A stretch of DNA of 32,100 nt from Pseudomonas syringae pv. cilantro (lineage in GTDB: Bacteria > Pseudomonadota > Gammaproteobacteria > Pseudomonadales > Pseudomonadaceae): contig NZ_LGLN01000033.1 in assembly GCF_001293775.1 (NCBI RefSeq), forward strand, positions 259,205 through 291,304. The letters are read 5' to 3'. Within the stretch, counting starts at the first letter, position 1. The number at the start of each line of letters is the position of its first letter. This document shows, in pieces, positions 8,406-15,879 of this stretch. The notes beneath the pieces are model-generated. The model did no database searches. It saw nothing but the letters and a program-made list of their open reading frames with translations, and was not told the origin of the DNA. Both the position numbers and the translations under genes were made by a program.

Positions 8406-9419
8406 ATGAGACTCCTGACACGACTGCTGGGCTGTTCACTGCTGGCGCTGGGACTGCTGGGTCAGTCAGTATCTGCGGCTGACAACGCTGCGCCGATCCG
8501 CTTTGGCGCGTTGACCTGGGAAAGTGGCAGCCTGATCACCGAAGTGCTGCGCACCCTTGTTGAAAAAGGTTACGGCTACCCGACCGATACCTTGCCCGGC
8601 AGCACCGTGAGCCTGGAGACCGCGCTGGCGAAAAACGACATTCAAGTGATCGCCGAGGAGTGGACGGGGCGCAGTCCGGTGTGGATCAAGGCTGAAGCCG
8701 AAGGCAAGGTTTTCGGCGTGGGCGATATCGTCAAAGGCGCGACCGAGGGCTGGTGGGTGCCGGAATACGTGATTAAAGGTGATGCGGCCAAGGGCATCAA
8801 ACCCATGGCACCTGACTTGAAGTCGGTGACCGATCTGGCGCGCTACAAGGACGTCTTCAAAGACCCGGAATCGCCGGACAAGGGGCGATTCCTCAACAGC
8901 CCGAGCGGCTGGACCTCGGAGATCGTCAACACCCAGAAGCTCAAGGCTTACGGGTTGAATGACAGCTTCGTCAACTTCCGCACCGGCTCGGGCGCAGCGC
9001 TCGACGCAGAAATCGCATCCTCCATTCGGCGCGGCAAGCCGGTGCTGTTCTACTACTGGTCGCCAACGCCACTATTGGGCAGCTACAAGCTGATCAAGCT
9101 GGAAGAACCGCCTTTTGACGCCGACGCCTGGAAAACCCTGACCGATGCCAGCAATCCTGCTCCGCGTGGCAGTGCGTCTCTGCCTGCCAATCTGTCTGTC
9201 GGCGTTTCTGCCGAGTTCAAGAAGCAGTACCCGGAACTGGTGAGCGTCTTCGAAAAAGTCGATCTGCCGATTGATTTGCTCAACACGACACTGGGTGAAA
9301 TGAGCGCGAAACATCAGGACCCCAAGGTTGTTGCCCAAGCCTTTCTGAAACAGCATCCGGACATCTGGAAAGCCTGGCTGCCTGTCGAAATCGCGAACAA
9401 GGTCAGTGCCGGTCTGTGA
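8406..9419 (+). CDS. ABC transporter substrate-binding protein, glycine-betaine/proline type
   Basis: A 337-residue periplasmic binding protein of the OpuAC-like family (PF04069). The signal peptide ends near SVSAAD (about residue 24). Aromatic residues typical of quaternary-ammonium binding occur at EEWTGR, EGWWVPEYV, SGWTSEIVN and YYWSPTPLLG. ATG 8406 follows GAGGTG; the frame open to 8346 lies ahead of the signal peptide. No permease or ATPase gene is adjacent, so it probably works with a transporter encoded elsewhere (inference). The ligand could be betaine, choline or a related compound. Confidence 0.88.
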   Translation: MRLLTRLLGCSLLALGLLGQSVSAADNAAPIRFGALTWESGSLITEVLRTLVEKGYGYPTDTLPGSTVSLETALAKNDIQVIAEEWTGRSPVWIKAEAEGKVFGVGDIVKGATEGWWVPEYVIKGDAAKGIKPMAPDLKSVTDLARYKDVFKDPESPDKGRFLNSPSGWTSEIVNTQKLKAYGLNDSFVNFRTGSGAALDAEIASSIRRGKPVLFYYWSPTPLLGSYKLIKLEEPPFDADAWKTLTDASNPAPRGSASLPANLSVGVSAEFKKQYPELVSVFEKVDLPIDLLNTTLGEMSAKHQDPKVVAQAFLKQHPDIWKAWLPVEIANKVSAGL

Positions 9420-9543
9420 GCCTGGCCAGGCGGCTGGCCGGGTGATCGAGCGACCTCGCGCGCCGCCGCTTTTGCCGGTATGGTGCAAGTGAGCGGCCGA
9501 CACGGCGCTGCAACACTGACAGTCAACGACACGGAGCAAGATC

Positions 9544-9981
9544 ATGGACGCATTCATGCAAGCTGCAATTGATGAAGCACGACTCGGGCTTGATGAGGGT
9601 GGCATTCCCATCGGCTCGGTCATCGTGCACGACGGCAAGATCATTGGCCGCGGCCACAACCGTCGCGTTCAGGAAGGCAGTCCGACCCGGCATGGCGAAA
9701 TGGATGCGCTGGAAAATGCCGGTCGCCAACCGGCCAGCGTCTACCGTGACGCGGTGCTCTACACAACGCTGTCACCCTGCGCCATGTGCAGCGGCGCGAT
9801 CCTGCTCTACGGCATCCGCACCGTGATCGTGGGCGAGCACCAGTCGTTCATGGGCGAAGAAGAGCTGTTGCGCTCCCGCGGCGTAAGCATTGAGGTGCTG
9901 GATAACGCCGAGTGCAAGGACATGATGCAGGGCTTCATCAAAAGCAAGCCTGAACTGTGGAACGAAGACATCGGTGAGTGA
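9544..9981 (+). CDS. Cytosine deaminase, fungal (FCY1-like) type
   Basis: A 145-residue zinc deaminase of the CDA fold. The zinc site is HGE (His50, Glu52) plus PCAMC (Cys79, Cys82). Beyond the motifs, the alignment recalled with yeast cytosine deaminase is striking: HGEMDALENAGR against HGEISTLENCGR, TLSPCAMCSGAILLYGI against TLSPCDMCTGAIIMYGI, and an identical C-terminal EDIGE. Expected reaction: cytosine to uracil plus ammonia, in pyrimidine salvage. This differs from the amidohydrolase CodA of E. coli. The start follows ACGGAGCAAG. It appears to be a single gene. tRNA adenosine deaminase (TadA) is unlikely given the C-terminal match. Confidence 0.88.
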   Translation: MDAFMQAAIDEARLGLDEGGIPIGSVIVHDGKIIGRGHNRRVQEGSPTRHGEMDALENAGRQPASVYRDAVLYTTLSPCAMCSGAILLYGIRTVIVGEHQSFMGEEELLRSRGVSIEVLDNAECKDMMQGFIKSKPELWNEDIGE

Positions 9982-9995
9982 GGCGTAAAAGCCTA

Positions 9996-10020
9996 ATGCT
10001 CCGTTGCCTGCGCGGAGCAT
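9996..10020 (+). terminator. Hairpin after the cytosine deaminase gene
   Basis: An 8-bp perfect stem (ATGCTCCG / CGGAGCAT) with a 9-base loop, 14 bases past the deaminase stop. There is no T-run, so intrinsic termination is uncertain. Confidence 0.4.
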
Positions 10021-10099
10021 GGGCGCAAGTGTCAGTTGGATGAGGGCGTCGGGGAGGTTTCTTCATATCCAGCGGGACAGGGAGATGGCACACACCGTT

Positions 10100-11389
10100 C
10101 TATAGCGCTACGGCCTCATGTTTGCGGACTCGCTGGCCGGCTAACATAAAAGCGCCGCCTACCAATAGCAGCGCTGCGGCGATGAGGATGTAACCACCAT
10201 ACACACCTGGCCTATAGTCGTTCATCAAGCTCTGCGTCAGCTCAACAGTTTGAGAACACACAAGAGTCCCTGTCAGCGAAGAAATGGACAGCACCGGTGT
10301 GATAGTTGCAGACACTCGCCCCATGTAACCGGTAGGCACCGCCTCCTGAAGCATTGGCCCCTGAACAATCGCAAACACTGCGAAGAAGAGCCCGCAGCAC
10401 AGCATTAGTATTAGGGCCAGGTAGAACGGGGGGTGAAGTGAGTACCCTATGTAGCTCAATCCCATACATAGCAGCGAGAACGTAAATGCTTGGCCGACGC
10501 TGAAAAACGCCAAAACTCGCCGCGCCAGCAAGCTTGCAATCAGTCCTCCTACAGGAAATGCGGCAAGGATCAGTCCATAATCTTCAGCTTTTAGCGCCAA
10601 AGTTCTAAACGCATAAAGCGAAAGGGCTACGTTGTTGACGCCTAGAGAAAAGCCATATAAAGCAATACCAATCAGCAGCGTTCGGATTGAAGCGTGCCGC
10701 CACGAGAACCGCAAGCCATCCATGAGCCCACTCCAGAATGGCAATCTCTCGTGCTTGCCCGACAATCTATTACGAAGGCCTCGGGTTGAAGCGATGCAGA
10801 GCGCCGAACAGACGAGCGCCAGCACGTTAATTACCATTGCCCACACAGGACCTACCCAAACGAATAATGCCGGTCCTACGGATGCTGAAAGGACTGAAAT
10901 TCCAGTCAGGGAAAACATAGCTTTCGCAGACGCCTCTACCCGTCGCTCAGATGGAATGACTATTTGCATGATGGCTTGACGTGATGGGTTGAAGAACTGT
11001 GCTGCGACGCTATTGAAGAACAGCAAGATCAGTATCCCGGCCAGCGTTTGCATTTGTTCGAGATCTGAATGTAAATAAAGAACAAAAAAAACTACAAAAT
11101 TGAGCGCCCTGATGACGTCAGCACTGATCATCACGAAAAGGGGAGTCAGGCGATCTACCCACACTCCGGCAAGCGGGGCTACGAGTATACGAGGAATAGC
11201 AGACGCCGCTATCGCCAGCCCTATGGCGGTAGGCAAGAAGGTACTGCCGTAAAAAAGGTCGGTTGCCAGCCAGACTATTACGGTGGCTTCGAAAACAAAT
11301 TCTCCAAAGGACGAAAGTGCTTGCCCTAGCCACAAAAGCGAAAAATTTCTGCTGATGAAAAAATCTGTGAAGCGCTTCCTTACTTTCAT
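10100..11389 (-). CDS. MFS exporter (MFS_3/MefA-like)
   Basis: A 429-residue transporter with about 12 membrane segments. It has the N-terminal pattern of the macrolide/enterobactin-exporter branch (FFISRNFSLLWLGQALSSFG) and the motif A region LAGVWVDRLTPLFVM. The second half begins near residue 215 after a basic central loop (GLRNRLSGKHERLPFWSG). It presumably exports a small molecule by proton antiport; the substrate is unknown. Base composition is visibly more AT-rich than its neighbours, with frequent A/T-ending codons, and an inverted-repeat element lies about 195 bases upstream. This suggests recent acquisition (inference). No transcriptional regulator is adjacent. Confidence 0.85.
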   Translation of the reverse strand: MKVRKRFTDFFISRNFSLLWLGQALSSFGEFVFEATVIVWLATDLFYGSTFLPTAIGLAIAASAIPRILVAPLAGVWVDRLTPLFVMISADVIRALNFVVFFVLYLHSDLEQMQTLAGILILLFFNSVAAQFFNPSRQAIMQIVIPSERRVEASAKAMFSLTGISVLSASVGPALFVWVGPVWAMVINVLALVCSALCIASTRGLRNRLSGKHERLPFWSGLMDGLRFSWRHASIRTLLIGIALYGFSLGVNNVALSLYAFRTLALKAEDYGLILAAFPVGGLIASLLARRVLAFFSVGQAFTFSLLCMGLSYIGYSLHPPFYLALILMLCCGLFFAVFAIVQGPMLQEAVPTGYMGRVSATITPVLSISSLTGTLVCSQTVELTQSLMNDYRPGVYGGYILIAAALLLVGGAFMLAGQRVRKHEAVAL

Positions 11390-11583
11390 GGCTCTTGCCT
11401 ATAGTTCTGCATATGTTCATAAGCGTCGAGGCAGAGTACCCGGAGCACGCCGTTCAGCGTCAAGCGATCATCTGCGCGCGGACGTTCGCCACGGCGGCAC
11501 CAGTGAAGATATCTGCAGCCAGGTCCCAGGCTACGTCAGGGAGTTCATAACGTTTTGCAATTGTCTTCCTGGCTGTGAAGGCT

Positions 11584-11740
11584 AGGCTCTGTACGGAAAG
11601 TGGCTGCGCTCGGTGATGCTGCGTTAAAAACAGGCGCGGAATGCTCATTTACAACCCGTAGAGTCGAACGCGACCCCGGCCGTTCCTTGCCTGTTTTTGC
11701 CTTGCCTGACCTTCGCTCGCCGACTTTTCGTACAGAGCCT
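11584..11740. mobile_element. MITE-like element with long imperfect terminal inverted repeats
   Basis: The ends are 18-bp inverted repeats with one mismatch: AGGCTCTGTACGGAAAGT at 11584 and ACTTTTCGTACAGAGCCT ending at 11740. Similarity between the two ends continues inward for roughly 60 bases and includes a second inverted pair, AAAAACAGGCGCGGAA against TTCCTTGCCTGTTTTT. Total length is about 157 bp and no transposase is encoded, so it is probably non-autonomous. I see no clear target-site duplication. It lies in the 11390-11896 gap between the MFS gene and the hydrolase gene. Confidence 0.7.
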
Positions 11741-11742
11741 GG

Positions 11743-11788
11743 AGGCTCTACAGAAATCGGTATTTCAAGGGATTTCGTACAGAGCTTA
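11743..11788. repeat. Second short inverted-repeat remnant beside the MITE
   Basis: AGGCTCTACAGAAAT at 11743 faces ATTTCGTACAGAGCTT ending at 11787, again carrying the GCTCTGTAC end sequence. It looks like the degenerate ends of a related, mostly deleted element lying next to the intact one. Confidence 0.45.
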
Positions 11789-11896
11789 AAATTCCGTTTG
11801 TGCCACTAGTGTGCCTTTAACGATGGTAGTCTCTTCTCACCCTCATTAAATGCATGCACCATGGCGGTTGCGTGGCTATCTTTTTTGGAGCCCGAC

Positions 11897-12718
11897 ATGT
11901 CGGTCCTACAGCGCAACAACGTGAAAATCATGGGCGACGGACTGGCCACCCTGGTTTTTGCCCACGGCTTTGGCTGCGATCAGCACATGTGGCGGTTCAT
12001 GGCTCCGCACTTTGCAGAGCGTTTCAAGGTCGTGCTGTTCGACTTGGTGGGCAGTGGCAATTCCGACGTTTCGGCTTGGTACCCGCACAAATACGCGTCG
12101 CTCAAAGGCTACGCAACTGATCTGCTGGAGCTGGTCGACGAGTTTGCCGGGAGCGGGCCTGTCATTCATGTCGGGCACTCGGTCAGTTGCATGATTGCCG
12201 TGCTTGCCGAGCTCCAGTCGCCGGGCCGGTTTGCCGGCCATATCATGATCGGCCCGTCGCCTCATTACCTTAATGACGGCGATTATGTGGGTGGATTCAC
12301 TCGTGCCGACGTCGACTCGCTGTTGGAAACCCTCGAAAGCAATTATCTGGGCTGGTCGAGCACTATGGCGCCGACCCTGATGGGCGCTTCCGACCGTCCT
12401 GAGTTGGGCGAGGAACTTGCCAGCAGCCTGTGCCGCACCAACGCCGATATCGCCAAGCAGTTTGCCCGCGTGACCTTCCTGTCTGATCATCGCGCCGATA
12501 TCGAAAAGCTCCAGAGCAAAACGTTGATTCTGCAAAGCAGTGATGATCTGGTGGTACCCGTTCAGGTTGGCGAGTACATGCATCGGGTCATCCCAGGCAG
12601 CACGCTGCACATGATCGATAACGTCGGGCACTACCCGCACATGAGCGCACCGGAGGCATGCATAACCGCCATGAATCTGTTTCTGGATGCAGACGAGAGC
12701 GTTGAACATGGCGGTTGA
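11897..12718 (+). CDS. RsbQ/KAI2-like alpha/beta hydrolase
   Basis: A 273-residue cytosolic hydrolase. The catalytic triad is legible: Ser95 in GHSVSC, Asp217 in SSDDLVVP and His245 in NVGHYPHMS. Overall sequence (RNNVKIMGDG, FAHGFGCDQHMWRF, FDLVGSGNSD, SNYLGWSSTMAP) follows B. subtilis RsbQ, with triad positions within a residue or two of its Ser96/Asp219/His247, and the plant receptors KAI2 and D14. RsbQ works with the PAS phosphatase RsbP in energy-stress sensing. Here the gene overlaps the next by 11 bases, and that gene encodes an RsbP-type PAS domain on a histidine kinase, so the two probably form a sensing pair (inference). ATG 11897 follows TTTGGAG. Confidence 0.9.
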   Translation: MSVLQRNNVKIMGDGLATLVFAHGFGCDQHMWRFMAPHFAERFKVVLFDLVGSGNSDVSAWYPHKYASLKGYATDLLELVDEFAGSGPVIHVGHSVSCMIAVLAELQSPGRFAGHIMIGPSPHYLNDGDYVGGFTRADVDSLLETLESNYLGWSSTMAPTLMGASDRPELGEELASSLCRTNADIAKQFARVTFLSDHRADIEKLQSKTLILQSSDDLVVPVQVGEYMHRVIPGSTLHMIDNVGHYPHMSAPEACITAMNLFLDADESVEHGG

Positions 12719-13883
12719 ACAGGTGAGTCTGCCGGTGACGGAAGCACTGTACGAGCACGCCGCCTGCGGACTGCTGGTTACGTTGCCCAATGGCACCATC
12801 GAGCGTGCCAACCTGACCTTTTGCCGCTGGCTGGGTCTGGAGCGCGAGGCGGTCCTGGGTCGTCGTTTTCAGGACTTGCTGAACATGGCAGGCAAAGTCT
12901 TTCTACAGACGCACTGGGCTCCGATGTTGCAGACTCAGGGGTCGATCGCTGAAGTCAAAGTCGAGTTGGTCCACGCCGACGGTCACTCGGTACCGATGAT
13001 GCTCAACGCCGTGCGCCGTGAGTACCCGTCCGGTTTTCTGCACGAAGTCGCAGTGTTCCTCGCCGAAGAGCGCAATAAATACGAGCGCGAACTGCTCGCA
13101 GCACACCGGCTGGCCGAGGAACTGCTGCAGCATCAGATGACCGTTCAGACCGAGCTGACTTCCGCGCGTAATCGTCTGCGTCTGGCCCACGCCGAAGCAG
13201 AGATCCGGGCGATTTTTGCCGAGCAGATGATCGGCATCGTCAGCCATGACCTGCGCAACCCGCTGGCTGCGATAAAAATGGCTGCCGGCCTGCTGGAGCG
13301 GACGCAACTGGAATTGCGCCAGGAACGGATTCTGGGCCACATCCACCATTCGACTGACCGTGCCGACCGCATGATCGTCGACCTGCTGGATTTCACCCAC
13401 GCGCGCGTCGGCAGCGGCATTACCGTTGCCCTGCAGCCAATAGACCTGCACGCCGTTGTCGCCCGTGGTGTCGAAGAATTGCGTCAGGCATTCCCCGAGC
13501 GGGTCCTGATTCATCGCAGCGAAGGCGAGGGCGCCTGTACGGCCGACCCGGATCGATTGCTGCAACTGCTTGGCAACCTGGTGAGGAATGCCGTTGCCTA
13601 CGGTGCTCAGGGCAGCGACATCGTGATCGTCTCGTCATTCGACAGGTATGTGATCAGGCTGTCCGTGCACAACTTCGGTGAGCCGATACCCATGGAGAAA
13701 GTCGATGACCTGTATGAGCCGGTAGTGCGCGTGGTCAGCGACAGTGACGAAACCCGTACGGTCGGGCTTGGGCTGTTCATTGTCCGCGAAATCGCCCGGG
13801 CGCATCTGGGCGAGGTGACAGTACGCTCCTCGACAGAGGAAGGCACCACCTTCACAGCGACTTTCCCCCGCCCGCCCGCCTGA
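12708..13883 (+). CDS. PAS-domain sensor histidine kinase, partner of the RsbQ-like hydrolase
   Basis: A 391-residue soluble kinase. Residues about 10-120 form a PAS domain of the RsbP kind (FQDLLNMAGKVFLQTHWAPM and VPMMLNAVRR). Then come a coiled coil (about 122-170), a HisKA domain with phospho-acceptor His180 in SHDLRNPLAAI, and a HATPase domain with N box LLQLLGNLVRNAVAYG and G2 box GLGLFIVREIA. The G1 position reads HNFGEPIP rather than DxGxG. No transmembrane segment. The start overlaps the hydrolase stop by 11 bases, implying translational coupling. No response regulator gene is adjacent, so the phosphotransfer target is unknown. Confidence 0.9.
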   Translation: MAVEQVSLPVTEALYEHAACGLLVTLPNGTIERANLTFCRWLGLEREAVLGRRFQDLLNMAGKVFLQTHWAPMLQTQGSIAEVKVELVHADGHSVPMMLNAVRREYPSGFLHEVAVFLAEERNKYERELLAAHRLAEELLQHQMTVQTELTSARNRLRLAHAEAEIRAIFAEQMIGIVSHDLRNPLAAIKMAAGLLERTQLELRQERILGHIHHSTDRADRMIVDLLDFTHARVGSGITVALQPIDLHAVVARGVEELRQAFPERVLIHRSEGEGACTADPDRLLQLLGNLVRNAVAYGAQGSDIVIVSSFDRYVIRLSVHNFGEPIPMEKVDDLYEPVVRVVSDSDETRTVGLGLFIVREIARAHLGEVTVRSSTEEGTTFTATFPRPPA

Positions 13884-14069
13884 CGCCTGCTGCCCCGGAT
13901 TGACACTCTGGCTCAGAGGTAAAAGGTCAGTGTGTTCCAATGTATTTCGGACGGTTTCTGCGCAGGTGAGCCGGTCATCCCGGGGCTTTAACTTCTCTGG
14001 TGCACAAAAGCCGCGACGGCCTTACCATGGCGGGCTTTAATCCCCCGCAAGCTTGCTGACAGGTCCGAA

Positions 14070-15266
14070 ATGCGGCACTCCGTTGCAAACGATATTGCCA
14101 CCATCAGCCGAATCAGTGCTGTGCCGGCCATTTTGCAGGTCATCACCGAATCCACTGGCTTGGGGTTCGCCGCCATCGCGCGCGTCACGGAAAGTTCGTG
14201 GACCGCCTGTGCCGTGAGAGACAACCTGAATTTTGGTCTGGAGCCCGGCGGCGAGCTGGAGCTGATCAGTACCATCTGTCACGAAATACGCAGTTCTCAT
14301 CAGCCGGTGGTGATTGATCACGTGGCTCAGGATGCGCTGTTCTGCGAGCATCACACCCCACGGCTGTACAACTTTCAAAGCTATATTTCGGTGCCGGTGT
14401 TCCTCACCGATGGCAGCTTCTTCGGCACGATCTGCGCGCTGGACCCCAAGCCCGCGAAACTCGACGGTACGCCAATCGAGGCCATGATGGTGTCGTTCGC
14501 GCGTCTGCTGGCCTTGCAGATCGAGGCTGAGGAAAGCATGCAGCAGGTGCAGGCCGACTTGCTGGCAGAGCGCGAATTGGCCGAGCTGCGCGAGCAGTTC
14601 ATTGCCGTTCTCGGCCATGACCTGCGCAATCCGTTGTTTGCCATCACGGCCAGCGCCGAGCTGTTGCAGCGCCATACGCCGGACGAAAAGACCCTGCAGA
14701 TCGCCCGGCACATCCTGACGTCAGGCAAGCGCGCATCCCAGTTGGTGGATGACGTGCTCGATTTTGCCCGTGGCCGAATGGGGCATGGCATCCCGCTGAG
14801 CATTCAGGATGCCGAAGGCCTGGACAACACGCTTGAGCACGTGGTGTCGGAGATACAGCGGGTCTATCCGTCGCGATTGATCGAGTCCGGCATCGGCAGG
14901 CTGGAGCGCATTCGTTGCGACCACGAGCGGATCGCCCAACTGCTCTCGAATCTGGTCTCCAATGCGATCACCCATGGCGATGCCGACAGCCCGGTACAGG
15001 TCGCAGCAGAGGTGCAAGGTGAGCTGTTTCTGCTCAGCGTGACCAATCAGGGGGAGCCGATACCCGCGTCGATCCGTTCGCGACTGTTCCAGCCTTACTC
15101 GCGGCCGGTGACAGGTGCGCCTCAGGCCGGGCTGGGTCTGGGGCTGTACATCGCCAGCGAGATCGCCTTGGCTCATGGCGGCACGCTGAGCGTGTGCTCA
15201 AGCCGGGAGCAGGGCACGATTTTTACATTCAGCATGCCGCTCAATTCAGCGAAAACAGCTTTCTGA
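14070..15266 (+). CDS. GAF-domain sensor histidine kinase
   Basis: A 398-residue soluble kinase. A GAF domain spans about residues 15-155 (SYISVPVFLTDGSFFGTICA LDPKP is typical). A short coiled linker follows, then HisKA with His183 in LGHDLRNPLFAI, and a HATPase domain with LLSNLVSNAITHG and GLGLGLYIASEIA. Like the preceding kinase it carries NQGEPIP where a G1 DxGxG is expected, so the two are related paralogues with different sensor domains. The gap of 186 bases suggests its own promoter or readthrough. Some GAF domains of this kind bind chromophores or small molecules; no ligand can be inferred here. Confidence 0.9.
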   Translation: MRHSVANDIATISRISAVPAILQVITESTGLGFAAIARVTESSWTACAVRDNLNFGLEPGGELELISTICHEIRSSHQPVVIDHVAQDALFCEHHTPRLYNFQSYISVPVFLTDGSFFGTICALDPKPAKLDGTPIEAMMVSFARLLALQIEAEESMQQVQADLLAERELAELREQFIAVLGHDLRNPLFAITASAELLQRHTPDEKTLQIARHILTSGKRASQLVDDVLDFARGRMGHGIPLSIQDAEGLDNTLEHVVSEIQRVYPSRLIESGIGRLERIRCDHERIAQLLSNLVSNAITHGDADSPVQVAAEVQGELFLLSVTNQGEPIPASIRSRLFQPYSRPVTGAPQAGLGLGLYIASEIALAHGGTLSVCSSREQGTIFTFSMPLNSAKTAF

Positions 15267-15481
15267 ACTGACCGATCATTGCTCGCAGCCCCGGACGTTC
15301 TGCACGTCAAGCCGCTCCGAATCCGCCTTCTGCCCGATGCTGCGCTGATGGGCGTTGGCAGAAGCTGACCATTCTTGTTACAAACTCTCGCACCGCTTTG
15401 CTTGCTCATCGGGATCGCCCGGTCGAACCTGACGGCTCATCTGCCATCCAACACCCGAGTCTTCACCGTTTCGCAGAGGTC

Positions 15482-15817
15482 ATGATGAACAGTTTTGCGC
15501 GCAATATCATCTGGATCGTGCTCGGCGTGTCAGCGAGTGTCAGTGTTGCCCAGGCACAAACCCTGCCGAACAGCACGCTGAACAACGGTGCCAGCAGCAA
15601 CTCCACTGACGGTCCGATCCGTCGGGCCAACCCCAACAGCCGTCAGGGGACCGAATCGAGTACGCCGTCCGGCCGCGCGCCGAACATTGCGCCGCCGGTG
15701 CGCAGGCCAACGCTGGAAAACGGCGGCATCGGTAATGGTCAGCCATCCCGCCAGACGACACCGCGTCCTGCCACGCCTTCGATTTCACCTCCACCTTCAC
15801 TTCAGCGCGACAACTGA
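15482..15817 (+). CDS. Small secreted low-complexity protein
   Basis: A 111-residue protein starting MMNSFARNIIW. A clear signal peptide ends near AQAQT (about residue 28). The mature part is disordered and rich in Pro, Asn, Ser, Thr and Arg (TLPNSTLNNGASSNS, RRPTLENGGIGNGQ, RPATPSISPPPSL), with no cysteine and no domain. GCAGAGGTC precedes the ATG. The sugar dehydrogenase gene starts 62 bases downstream and may be cotranscribed. Function unknown; coding status is supported by the signal peptide and codon pattern. Confidence 0.65.
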   Translation: MMNSFARNIIWIVLGVSASVSVAQAQTLPNSTLNNGASSNSTDGPIRRANPNSRQGTESSTPSGRAPNIAPPVRRPTLENGGIGNGQPSRQTTPRPATPSISPPPSLQRDN

Positions 15818-15879
15818 ATCGTCAAAACCGCGTGCCCCTTTTCAGGCGGTACGCCCATTCAATGCATAAGGAATCGCCC

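Noticed and set aside
9421..9440. GC-rich hairpin (GGCCAG / CTGGCC) after the betaine-type binding protein gene
   Set aside because: Only six base pairs, no T-run; may pause transcription but not convincing as a terminator.
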